Shown here: piece after piece, positions 44,477 through 54,533 of the stretch
Position numbering within the stretch: the stretch's first letter is position 1
How the letters are laid out: each line of letters opens with the position of its first letter
Source: Leptasterias polaris
Taxonomy: Eukaryota; Echinodermata; Asteroidea; Forcipulatida; Asteriidae
Direction of reading: 5' to 3'
Assembly: GCA_037783415.1 (NCBI GenBank)
Contig: JAZGTN010000028.1
Coordinates: 2,375,001 to 2,439,000 of the forward strand
DNA: 64,000 nt
Made by a program: the position numbers and the translations under genes
The notes under the pieces: generated by a model
Database searches by the model: none
What the model was told of the DNA's origin: nothing
Seen by the model: only the letters and a program-made list of their open reading frames with translations

Positions 44477-44790
44477 GCAGGGCTTGAAATTCACACTGGA
44501 CTGCAGGCCTGAGGCCTGATTTTAGCATTGGCCAGTAAACTCATGACCAGATAAGTCTGGCAGTCTTTAGTTTTTAAATTGAACAATCAGTAACTTCACT
44601 GTGTAATATCTTGAACAAAATATTGATTTTTGAGTCTGACAAATATCCTTCAATGACACATAAGAGGTCTTTCATGTCTTTGTGTTTATTCAAATAAAAC
44701 AGTTCATATGTTTAACTGTCCTTCTCATTGTGATTCTGGTCTTGAAAAATCAATTCTGATCCTGTAAAAATCTTCAGCTACAAGCCCTGC
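44477..44790. mobile_element. MITE with GCAGGGCTTG ends, possibly hAT-type
   Basis: Ends GCAGGGCTTG and CAAGCCCTGC are perfect inverted repeats. Flanks AGATTTGT and AGTCTTGT match at 6 of 8 positions, compatible with an aged 8-bp hAT duplication. 314 bp, non-coding. Confidence 0.6.
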
Positions 44791-46326
44791 AGTCTTGTGA
44801 ATTTTCCCCCAAATTCAAAACCTGGATTTACTGGTAGGTCAAACCTGAGTATGGTTTGCTTATTTTACTGACATCGGTCACTTGATGTGCATACAAACCA
44901 TAGAGGAAGAAAAAAAATTGTATTTTTGTATTTCCTTTCTTGGACTGTTGAAGTATAATAATAATGAGTATAACATTGTTGGGAACAATTTCGCTTACAT
45001 TCCTACGCAATCTTTAAAGTCCGAAACTTGAAAATAAACAGGAATAAATTTTGATTTTTTCTTGCAGCAATTTCAAATCAGTATGGCAGCTTTAACAGTA
45101 TATTGGTATTTCATAATTTCCTACCTCCATGGTTCACTGTCCACACCCAAACTAGTAATACAAAAAAATAAACAAAACTTGGGAAAAACTGTTCAGAAAA
45201 TTTCCTTAAATGAACCTTGAAGGTAACTATCTCTTCATGAATTATGATGTATTCAGAGCAACACTGCAGCATGTTATCCCCAACCAAGCACCATTCACAG
45301 ATCAACTCGTGGGAAAGTTTCTGAGCAAAGGGCATGTTACAGATTACCTGAAGTTAGATCCAAGTATTTATTGAAGTAGCATTAGAGTAACAATAGGGTC
45401 TGGTCTTGTCCTTGGTCCTGTTTTTCTGCTTCATTTCAGCTTGCTGGGTTGAACAATGAGGAATCCTACGGCTCCCTTTAAACCTTGGGCTGGTTAGACA
45501 ATTGAGCTCCAGGATGACTGGTGTGCAAGATAAGATATCCAGGTAGGTATCTGGGGGTGATCAAATGAAGAACAGAAATATGTAAGATTATTACAAGAAG
45601 GTATGGCTATTGACCCTGGGTGGATATACCACGTACATCATGATATGTATACCGCACACACAGATCCTTATTTCATTTGCCATGTAGGCTATACTGCAGT
45701 GACAAAAAATAATAATAGGACCAGGGATGTGATAGGATGCGCAAAGTATGCGAGCTTGAAAACTTGAGAGCACGAAGCCCAATAATAACATTTATCTTTG
45801 GTTTTTAAAGCCCTACTTTGCAATCTGGGGCGTTATATATATGGTTTTATCTTAAGTTAAAAAAAAAAAAAAAACATCCCTGTAGGACACTTTGCAAAGT
45901 CATTTCCAAAAATATCGTTCCCCTTTCTGTTCAAATCAAATGAGACAATAATGTGTCATGGCGGTGTCCACATAATTCAGAAGTTAAAAAAAAGAACGAA
46001 TTTTCAGAGTGGGTGGACGAGTTTCAGTGTTTTTTTTTTTTATAGTTTATTGTGAAATAAAAAAATGAAATGACAAGGATGCATGTGCGAGTTAATATAA
46101 AGCAAATATTAAATTCATTTTGTTCATGCATCGCAGAATATAATCACTCGGTGAAACCTATTTTATTCGTCTTCGCCTTGTATATTGGGAGAGTATGCAT
46201 GTATTTTGCGAGAATGCACTCATATGCATCCAATATATGACATAGACAATCAGAAACACTAGCGGAGACAGATTAATAGGTAAACAAAACAAGTCTGGAG
46301 TTGTATTTTATGATGGGAATGACCCA

Positions 46327-46462
46327 GAGCCAATTTCATAAAGCTGTTTTAAGCAGAAATTACCACTAAGCAAAAAATAAGTTTGGAACCAGTGGCAGTT
46401 GCTGGTAACCTGTTTCAGCTAAGCAAGTTTTCTGTGCTTACAGGCTTTATGAAATTGGGCCT
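46327..46462. repeat. MITE-like foldback, CCCAATTTCATGGCTCT family (copy 7)
   Basis: AGAGCCAATTTCATAAAGCT at the left and GGCTTTATGAAATTGGGCCT at the right are inverted. Confidence 0.6.
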
Positions 46463-46695
46463 TGCTGGTATCACTATCAGTGAAGTTATCTCAACTGAGT
46501 GCATGATTTTGAACAGAGAGATTTATGGATGAATGAAACCAGTTGAAACATTTCAGAAGTCTTTGTTTGACTTAACAAGAGATCAAAAATATTAGGACAA
46601 GGAGGAATCCAAAATAGACAATATTTATATTTATATGCACATGTGCTTGCGACCCAATCTGTGCTAAATCTTGATAATTCTTGGGCCAAAAAAAA

Positions 46696-46862
46696 AAAAA
46701 TACCAGTTGATCGTCCCCTCCCTCATCCTTTTAGTGGTGACTTTAAACTGAAGAATTGGTGGCCAGTTTGAATTAAAATGCTTGGCGGCCACCTTCGAAA
46801 TAAATAAAAAGGCCCTCATCCTCCTCTTTTTGAAAAAACCCGGACGATCAACTGGTATTTTT
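46696..46862. mobile_element. MITE-like element with TACCAGTTGATCGTCC ends
   Basis: TACCAGTTGATCGTCC (46701-46716) and its exact inverse GGACGATCAACTGGTA (46842-46857), extended by A and T runs. Interior about 125 bp, non-coding. Confidence 0.68.
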
Positions 46863-49218
46863 GTTTACTTGGCCTTATTCACAATGTACAAAATTCACAC
46901 GGTTTCAAACTACAGATTCTCTGACAGTGACACTATAATATTGTTTATAAACAGAGCCTGGGTTTCAAAGGCTGATAAACATTTCCAGTTTACACTGTTA
47001 GTAAAATATTGTAACTCACTCATTCTTCAGTTTTGTCATAACATTTGTAAAATTGTTTTGGACTCTCCATCCTTCCATCCTATTAAAATTGAATATCAAC
47101 AGCAGGTGCATAAAAATCCCTTCACTTCATAAAAACCCCTGCAAAATATTATGCTTCAACTCTGTGCCCTTTTTGGCCCCAGAGCATATATGAACTTTCT
47201 CACATAATGTAAAAAGGAAAATAAAATGAGTAACATATGTATCCTGAGGTTTGCCTGAAGCCTGCCCAGTGGTTGGTGTCCACAGTCTTAAGACTTGATA
47301 TGTTGCACCTGGTCTTTAAGCACAGCCAGCATTATTGACTTTGCATTAACCTACGTACACTTGAGCTTAATCCATGAAGTGCATTCTCACCAAGGTGCCG
47401 TATTTATCAGAAAAAATACAGAGTTTTGGCGTCATGTTACAAGAAAAACTTAATGAATGACAGTTTTCTGATAGCATATAATTTCACAAGGCTAGAAGTG
47501 CAGAAGCAGAGACTAGCAACCACAGAAAAAGAAAGTTATTTAAAAGACATGTAAATCCATCTACCTTGAATTATTGAGATATACAAGCTGCCAGGTTGTA
47601 CAGTAAATACATGTGTGTCACAAATACAGCCCAGCTCAAAGCATGCTCAAAGGAATGTTCTTACAAGACCTAGGCTCAAGGCAAGGTGACAGTACTCTTT
47701 ACTAAACACTCAATATAATTACTACAGTGCATTGAGTCTTCTATTTTAAGCATGAACAGAGCATTATGTGAAGCCAATTTTAGCATCCATTAGGCATATT
47801 GAGTAACAAGAGCTGATTCTTACCCATTCACTAACACTAAGGCTGAAATAGACTGGCCCAAATTAGTTGTTTGAGCAAAGAAATCGTGCCAATCAAACAA
47901 GAAGCCTGGAACCATTGCCCAACTGGTGACATGATTGTTTATATAGTTTTTAAATCAAATTTTGAGATGGTTTTGGTTTGTAGCGGGCAACGAAGCAATC
48001 CCTTGATGGAAAAAGAAAAGGTAGGTGTCAACTAATTTTGTCTGGATAATAGGGCGAGTTTGTGGCTTTATTCTGCCGCTGAGCATAATGTTAATGTAAT
48101 ATTTTCGATTGAATTTCAGTTTTAAGAAATGTGAGGAGAGCTATAAACTGCTCTCCTTAAACTACAAAGGACTGCTCTTTGCTATCTCAGAACCAACTTC
48201 ACACATTCATCTAAAAAGTTCAATTAAAACACAATATTCAAGAAAACTGACGGTCCATGATGTACAATTTCAGCCTAAGGTACCTCTAAGGATCCATATG
48301 CACGTAGAAGATTGCAGGATCAGATCGGCAGGTTTGTTATTTTTATAGCATGATCAAAGAAAATAAAAAATATAATCGGTAGTTCATTTCCTGCTGGGGA
48401 TACCTTTCTGTTTTTTCTAAAAATAATGCTTAATCTACTGTAAAATTTGAAGGAGCACTATTTATCATACTCCTCAGACAAGTTTAAGAAGTGGTGATGA
48501 GAGCGATTCCACTCACACTTCTCAAGAAAGAACTGGTCTGGAACTTTTTATGAGACATTATTATTGAGAGAGAACCATGTGACAAGTAAAACACAGCATT
48601 CCTTAACAAAGTCACCCACGATAAATTTAATCTTGGTTAACTTCCCCGCTGACAAATTGGTCCTGATGTATTTATTTGGAGCAGTATGAAGACATCCAAG
48701 GTTTCACAATAATTCCCAACGGTATACGTCCAATGAATTTCTCAATTTGCTCCTTAATACCTGTACATTTATGAAACTGCCCCAGGCAAAAATAATGCAC
48801 GGCTAGTCGGAGTTCATAATACAGACGAGTTGCAATCACAGATGATGTGCTATGAAGTGCATTTATAAAACATAAGGCAGGGCTAGGCAAAGCAAATCTT
48901 GCTGCAGTTATAAGCTCCCTGCTCATTTTAATAGATTTTTTGACCTCATTTTCAATTACCTGTTTTTCCCCCGATTTGGCCCGACAAAAAAATCAACTTC
49001 ATTTTTAAACACCCCATTAATACATGTAAACCCAATTCACATACATGTATGTTAGGTATTTTTTTAATGAAAATTACACAAGTTACATACAGGAGATTGA
49101 TCAAATTCACTGTTCCTGTAATTTATAAAGCAAAGTATTTCTATGCTCACCTCTTGAATGATTAGGCCAATGAGGTTTTTGCATACAACAAGGATACCTT
49201 AATTGATTGCGTCTAATA

Positions 49219-49581
49219 CACCTATCAATTGTATGACGCACTATCAGACCCCCGGGGATGGTGCGTCACTGTCCATATGTGGGGACGGATTTGCGTGTCC
49301 AAAGACCCACCCTGAGTCAAAAAATTGACACACTTGTTGCAGATTTGGACGGTCTTCCGAACGTTTTTTTGACTCACCTTTCGCGGATAGCAACGCACCA
49401 CCGACGGACAAATAATAAATGTTGAAATGGACATCGACGGACCATGACGCACCGCTCGAAGATTTTTTGACTGACCACTATTGGACTTGACGTACCCACA
49501 GTCACTTTTTCCGAGAGTAAAGACGCAAACTTGACGCACCATCCCCGGGGGTCTCATAGTGCGTCATACAATTGATAGGTG
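49219..49581. mobile_element. TA-flanked MITE with about 50-bp terminal inverted repeats
   Basis: TA at 49217-49218 and 49582-49583. The left arm begins CACCTATCAATTGTATGACG and continues through GACCCCCGGGGATGGTGCGTCA-like sequence. The right arm is its inverse with one mismatch in about 50 bp. 363 bp. The TA duplication suggests Tc1/mariner mobilisation. The open frame inside it is incidental. Confidence 0.8.
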
Positions 49582-49589
49582 TATAAGTA

Positions 49590-49797
49590 ACATAGTTTTA
49601 GCGTAGTGATGATTTCTTGTTGCTGAAATGTATTGTCAGTCTATCTGTACCTTTGCTATTTGTCTGTATGGGCTGTGCGGCCATCCCTGTTTGTCAGAAT
49701 TATCATGATTTGTATTTTTCTTACTTATTTGCTTGTACCTTTTGTTGTATTTTTTCCTTATATAGGTTTTGTTTAAAACAAATAAATAAATAAACTT
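49590..49797 (+). repeat. Possible LINE 3' end with AAATA tail
   Basis: T-rich sequence ending AAAACAAATAAATAAATAAA next to the ANKRD50 gene. It resembles a LINE 3' UTR and tail but has no second copy in the window to confirm it. Confidence 0.3.
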
Positions 49798-49828
49798 TCT
49801 TTGGCAAAAAATCTATTTAGTTTCGGTT

Positions 49829-49835
49829 ACTTACC
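49829..49835 (-). promoter_or_regulatory. Splice donor 7 nt past the ANKRD50 stop codon
   Basis: On the minus strand the stop TAA (49844-49842) is followed by ATCATTG and then GTAAGT (49834-49829), a consensus donor. The 3' UTR is therefore probably in one or more exons further left. Confidence 0.65.
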
Positions 49836-49841
49836 AATGAT

Positions 49842-52800
49842 TTATAAGGGTGTTTCCTTCTTGTTGTATCCATTCCTGCAAGATCCCTCAAAGTTAGCCT
49901 TCATCGCCTGCTTAAGTTCCATGGGTGACAGTCCTCTGTGACTATCTCCTGCAATGATGCTATGCTGAGCTAACATTGTATGACTCCCATGCATCCCAGT
50001 CTTGTTATGATAGTTCTTATAATTTGGATTAGTGACTATTCCATTTCGTCTTGGCTTTGGTTCGGGCGAGTCAGGTCTTGCCGCAAGAACACGCTGCAGA
50101 TTAATTTGATTGAAAGACACTGGCAAAGACGCTTTACGTTGAAAGTGGATGTGGTCATGGCAGTGGCAGTCCATGGGAACAGGCTGTGAGTTGGATCGAT
50201 GGTGGTTAGGTGTTCCGGAGGAACTGTGTTCTGGGGACTGTTGCTCAGGAATCGTTGTGCTACTTCCATGGCAACATTGCGATTGCATAGACGGATCAAA
50301 TCTACGCTGAATTGGTGGCGAGTAAAATGGATGAAAGTTATGTGATTGCATTTGGCGGTGGTTGCCATTAACGACAGTGATATTTTGCAGTGATTGATGC
50401 TGCACATGTTGTCCCTGTTGGGATGGTTGGTATGGCGCCTGACCATTGATATGATTATGTCCATTCTGTGGAGGCACCTGGGGATTTGATATCTTCTGAT
50501 GTTCCTTCAACGATGAAGACCTTCCTCTTCTCTCAACCTTGGGGGATTTGTGGACACCCATCCTTGGCTGAGGAGAAGCAGATCTTATCTCTTGAGAGCT
50601 GTGTACCTCCACAGAAATTTGAGATGTTGTGCACTGGGGATTCTTGAAAGGGAACACAGGCTTGTTGTTATTCTGAAACTGGCAATGTGATGGCGACGTT
50701 TGTGGTGATATCATCCTGACTGGAGATTGTGACGCTTGAGACAGGGGACTTGATGGTTGTAGACTTGGAGAAGTTGACCTGGAAGAAATATGAGGAGAGG
50801 GTGATCGTCTTGGAGACTGTATGGCACCAGTCTGGCTTTTGCACTGTCCATGTTGCAATTTTTCAGTACTATGGGCAGTGATGATGTTCTCAGGTATTGT
50901 CTGGAAGGAGGAAGCTGGTGTGACCTTGGCGATAGACTGGTTTCTGCTCGGTTCTTGGGATCTTCCATGGGAGCTACTACTCCTCTTCTTGCTGTGAGGT
51001 GCGAGATGCTGAAGTTGTTCTGTGAAAGTAGAGTGTTGATGGCTGTTCTCTTTTGGAGGATGAAGATTAATGGTAGAATTAGCAGTTGAAACTGATGTCA
51101 AGTTTGAGGAAGATTTGGATGACTGGTTGGATGCAGTTGACTTTCTTAGATCAAATGTAGAGTCTGGTGAGTTTGAAGATGAGCTAGCTTGCATCAAACC
51201 ACCATTATTCAACAACCCTGAGGATCCAGTCTTTGCATTCTCACTGCTCTGATTTGAAGACGAAGATCCACCCGTACCACATCCATTCTTTCGATTATGG
51301 GCAGATCTAGACGGCATTGGTGAGACTGGATTTAGCACTCCACACTTTTCCAACAGTTTGATTATACTTTGGTGGCCACCTTTGAGTGCAACCTTCATAG
51401 CCGTACGTCCATGCTTGTCAGATTGAGTTGGATCAGCACCGTGCTCCAGCAAACACTTCACAACATCCAAATGACCTTCTTGAGCTGCAATACAAAGCGC
51501 AGAAGCACCCTGATTGCAAGTATGATTTTTATTGGCTCCTTTTTCAAGAAGAGCGTTTGCAACCATCACGTGTCCTTGCCAAGCAGCAGACTGCAATACT
51601 GATCGCTTTTCTTTGTCAACAGCATTTGGATTTGCTTTGAAAGTAAGCAGTACATTCACCATCTCCGTATGGCCCTGCCAAGATGCAACATGAAGAGGTG
51701 TTCTACCCTCAAAGTCTGGATTCTCAGTATCTGCACCACATTCTAACAGGAAATGGGCCATGGGCACTTTGTTCTCTAGAGACAGCATGTACAATGTTGA
51801 TCTCCCCTCAGCATCTTTATAATTGATGTCAGCATCACCTTCAATCAACAGCCTTACAACTTCTTGGTGTCCCTCTAAGGAAGCAGCTCTGACCACACTC
51901 CGTCCATCGTGAGCAGTGTGGTGGATATTTGCATTGTAATTCAGAAGTTCTTTGACAGTGTCAAGTTTACCCTCTTGTGCTGCAAGAGTCAATGGGGTCC
52001 TCCCATCTCTGTCCATGATATCCACAGAAACAGGGCTGGTTTGGCTTAAAAACACTCCACAAACTTCTCTGTGACCTCCAAAGGCAGCCATATGCAATGG
52101 AGTCCAGCCATGGTGATCCTTATGCATCTCATCTAAGCCACGTTCCAGAAGCATTCGAACAACCTCTGCATTGCCTTCTGCCGCAGCAATAGATAAAACA
52201 GTTCTGCCCTCATTGTCAATGGTATCCACAGCCGCATCCCAATACATGAGTGCCTTTACAACATTTGTGTGACGCATATTTGAGGCAGCTATCAAGGCCG
52301 TGCGATTATTATTGTCTGTATGGTCAATATCAGCATCCCCTTCCAGTAGAAGCTCTACAACAGTTTGATGTCCTTCACTTGCAGCAACAATAAGTGGAGA
52401 CATACCGTCATTATCACTGTGGTTTACTTCAGCTCCTCTCTCAATGAGGAGCGTAATGACACTTGTATGGCCTTGGCTGACTGCCACTGACATTGCAGCA
52501 ACGGAGAGAGCAGTGCGACCGTCACAGTCTATATGGTTGATGTCTGCTCCATTGTCCGCAAGATACTCAACTATCTTCTTGTGACCCATGTATGCAGCAG
52601 CAATGAGAGGTGTTCTTCCTTCATTGTCGGCCTGATTCACGTTAGCACCATGTTCCACAAGATTCATGACAATATCACAGTGACCTCCCCAGGCTGCAGC
52701 ACGTAGTGCCGTTCTTTTGTCTGTGTCACTGCAGTCTACCTTTGCACCTGCAGCTAGCAAGGCAGCTACCACGTCTGCATGTCCGGCCCAAGCAGCTGAT

Positions 52801-54533
52801 CGCAAAGGGGTCCAACCATCGTGGTCAACATGATCCAATTCAGCATGATATTCAATGAGAATACTGACAACTTCACAATGCCCCTGGCGTGCAGAAAGTC
52901 CTAGTGCTGTTTGACAAGTTCTATCAGTTATTGTTGAATCTGCACCTCTGGCTAACAAGAACTTTACTACTCTTAAGTTTCCGCCGTATGCAGCATTGGC
53001 AAGAAGAGAACGCCCATTACTATCAACCTGGTTGATGGAAGCTCCATTCTCAAGTAAGCTCTTCAGTGAATCTTCCCTGTCTAGTGCATCCTGTAGAGCA
53101 ATGGAGCTTTCATCAAGGTCTATAATCTTCGCCCCAGCTGAAACAAGGAGCTGAAGCACTTGTTGGCTTTTCGGAGTTGAGCTCATCAGGCAGTCTTTCA
53201 GAGGTGTTCCCATCCACATTAGCCAAAGGGTTAGGTGATAGGGATCCATAGGAGGCACAAATTTCGCCTGCAAGAGATTGGCTGCAAAGTTCTGCACCTG
53301 TGCAGGTGTGAGACTCGGAGCCTCACATGAATATTTCATGGCGATCATGGCATGTCCCTCTGCCATGTTACATAGGTATTTCCTTGTGCAATGTTTCACA
53401 TCAAGAAGCCATTCCACAAAACTGTAGTGGAAAATGAGTAATCGTTGATCCTTTCCACGCACCAACAGCTTGCCCATTTTAAGAAGCCTGTCATGGAAAT
53501 CTGCTTCCGTGAGACTGGTGTTTTGAGTTCTTGTACATGCGTAGAGTTCTTTGTCTGTCAGTGGACACTTGGCCGCTAACATTGCATTCAGGATTGGTCT
53601 TATTTTTGTGAACTGCTTCTTGATAAACAGACGTTGACAAAGCCATAAATATAGTCCATTTAGAGTTCCGGGTATATCCGATATATCCTTCAGTTTAATG
53701 AAGTTGTCTGCAACTCCATCTAAGACTTTCTCCAAGTACATCATACATCCATTGCTCTTTATATGTAACTGGTTCAACATTTCTGCAGTATCTCTACTGA
53801 GTTGCTGTCGCAGCAGTTCTTCTCGGTCAAGGCGACACAGAATGTACTGTTGCACATCTCGTACAACATGTGATTTGCGTAGATCGTCAAGGCTTAATTT
53901 CCGGAACCCAGTAAACATACGGGTTACTGATTTACTCTGACGGCGTGCACTACAAATCAGGCATAGCCATGAGGGAAATAATTCATGATGATTGGCAAGG
54001 AGTTCAGCAACAGTTCTACTGGAAGAACATCGTTCTCCATCCATCCTTGGGTATGCTTCATCAATAGAATCCACAAGAATAAAACAATTCCGTGACGGGG
54101 GATTGAGAGAGCATAAAGGCTGTAAGATTCCATTCTTGAAAGCTTCATCTGGATATCTCTCACAAGCAGCCGGCTCCAAAACTGCTTGCACATGAGGATT
54201 GCGTAGTTTTTCATCATATCCATGAATCAGCGTTGATCGTGAAATCAGACTGACTAAACCCAAAATAAAGTTAGGCACAGAAAGAGTGTCCAGATCATGG
54301 GCTTGACAAAAGTGATAGGCAAGCATTCTTTTGTTGAGGCTCCTCTGCTTGCCATGGTTCGCAGTGGGCCAGGCAATCTCGGAGCACATGGCCGTCTTGC
54401 CACTGCCTGGCCCACCCATGATGAGAGTGCCACATGTCTTGGAGGCTGGTCTGCTCTCTAGACTATGCAGCAGCTTTTGGAATGCCCACTCTCGGCAGTA
54501 GAACTTCTTCCCCTGTAGTGTACATGTGGCCAT
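49842..54533 (-). CDS. ANKRD50: ANKRD50 orthologue: NACHT-like NTPase with ankyrin repeats, 1563 residues
   Basis: An uninterrupted 4.69-kb reading frame. The N-terminus MATCTLQGKKFYCREW fits the known ANKRD50 start. A P-loop NTPase follows, with Walker A GGPGSGKT (40-47) and Walker B FILVDSIDEA (151-160), then conserved blocks MFTGFRKLSLDDLRK, DVQQYIL and DIPGTLNGLYLWLCQRLF. From about residue 480 to 1095 run about 19 ankyrin repeats, interrupted by the family's usual extra SVAAMSVAVSQGH spacer. The tail is Ser/Gln/His-rich and closes with NGIVTNPNY and YNKKETPL, both characteristic of ANKRD50. In vertebrates the protein takes part in endosome-to-membrane recycling with SNX27/retromer. At 1563 residues it is slightly longer than the human protein (about 1430), mostly in the disordered tail. 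Intact. Confidence 0.95.
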   Translation of the reverse strand: MATCTLQGKKFYCREWAFQKLLHSLESRPASKTCGTLIMGGPGSGKTAMCSEIAWPTANHGKQRSLNKRMLAYHFCQAHDLDTLSVPNFILGLVSLISRSTLIHGYDEKLRNPHVQAVLEPAACERYPDEAFKNGILQPLCSLNPPSRNCFILVDSIDEAYPRMDGERCSSSRTVAELLANHHELFPSWLCLICSARRQSKSVTRMFTGFRKLSLDDLRKSHVVRDVQQYILCRLDREELLRQQLSRDTAEMLNQLHIKSNGCMMYLEKVLDGVADNFIKLKDISDIPGTLNGLYLWLCQRLFIKKQFTKIRPILNAMLAAKCPLTDKELYACTRTQNTSLTEADFHDRLLKMGKLLVRGKDQRLLIFHYSFVEWLLDVKHCTRKYLCNMAEGHAMIAMKYSCEAPSLTPAQVQNFAANLLQAKFVPPMDPYHLTLWLMWMGTPLKDCLMSSTPKSQQVLQLLVSAGAKIIDLDESSIALQDALDREDSLKSLLENGASINQVDSNGRSLLANAAYGGNLRVVKFLLARGADSTITDRTCQTALGLSARQGHCEVVSILIEYHAELDHVDHDGWTPLRSAAWAGHADVVAALLAAGAKVDCSDTDKRTALRAAAWGGHCDIVMNLVEHGANVNQADNEGRTPLIAAAYMGHKKIVEYLADNGADINHIDCDGRTALSVAAMSVAVSQGHTSVITLLIERGAEVNHSDNDGMSPLIVAASEGHQTVVELLLEGDADIDHTDNNNRTALIAASNMRHTNVVKALMYWDAAVDTIDNEGRTVLSIAAAEGNAEVVRMLLERGLDEMHKDHHGWTPLHMAAFGGHREVCGVFLSQTSPVSVDIMDRDGRTPLTLAAQEGKLDTVKELLNYNANIHHTAHDGRSVVRAASLEGHQEVVRLLIEGDADINYKDAEGRSTLYMLSLENKVPMAHFLLECGADTENPDFEGRTPLHVASWQGHTEMVNVLLTFKANPNAVDKEKRSVLQSAAWQGHVMVANALLEKGANKNHTCNQGASALCIAAQEGHLDVVKCLLEHGADPTQSDKHGRTAMKVALKGGHQSIIKLLEKCGVLNPVSPMPSRSAHNRKNGCGTGGSSSSNQSSENAKTGSSGLLNNGGLMQASSSSNSPDSTFDLRKSTASNQSSKSSSNLTSVSTANSTINLHPPKENSHQHSTFTEQLQHLAPHSKKRSSSSHGRSQEPSRNQSIAKVTPASSFQTIPENIITAHSTEKLQHGQCKSQTGAIQSPRRSPSPHISSRSTSPSLQPSSPLSQASQSPVRMISPQTSPSHCQFQNNNKPVFPFKNPQCTTSQISVEVHSSQEIRSASPQPRMGVHKSPKVERRGRSSSLKEHQKISNPQVPPQNGHNHINGQAPYQPSQQGQHVQHQSLQNITVVNGNHRQMQSHNFHPFYSPPIQRRFDPSMQSQCCHGSSTTIPEQQSPEHSSSGTPNHHRSNSQPVPMDCHCHDHIHFQRKASLPVSFNQINLQRVLAARPDSPEPKPRRNGIVTNPNYKNYHNKTGMHGSHTMLAQHSIIAGDSHRGLSPMELKQAMKANFEGSCRNGYNKKETPL

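Larger units (their letters stand above)
44791..49218. other. Gene-poor stretch upstream (in + sense) of the ANKRD50 3' end
   Basis: No coding exon recognised; it would be the genomic region holding the 3' UTR exon(s) of the ANKRD50 gene. Contains MITE-like repeats at 46327-46462 and 46696-46862. Confidence 0.45.

Noticed and set aside
49225..49557. 110-residue minus-strand frame
   Set aside because: Lies wholly inside the TA-flanked MITE and its inverted repeats; no protein family features.
49842..54533. ANKRD50 as an innate immune NLR or a prokaryote-like defence NTPase
   Set aside because: The full-length colinear match, including the KKETPL terminus and spacer in the ankyrin array, identifies it as ANKRD50; no death-fold or LRR domain.
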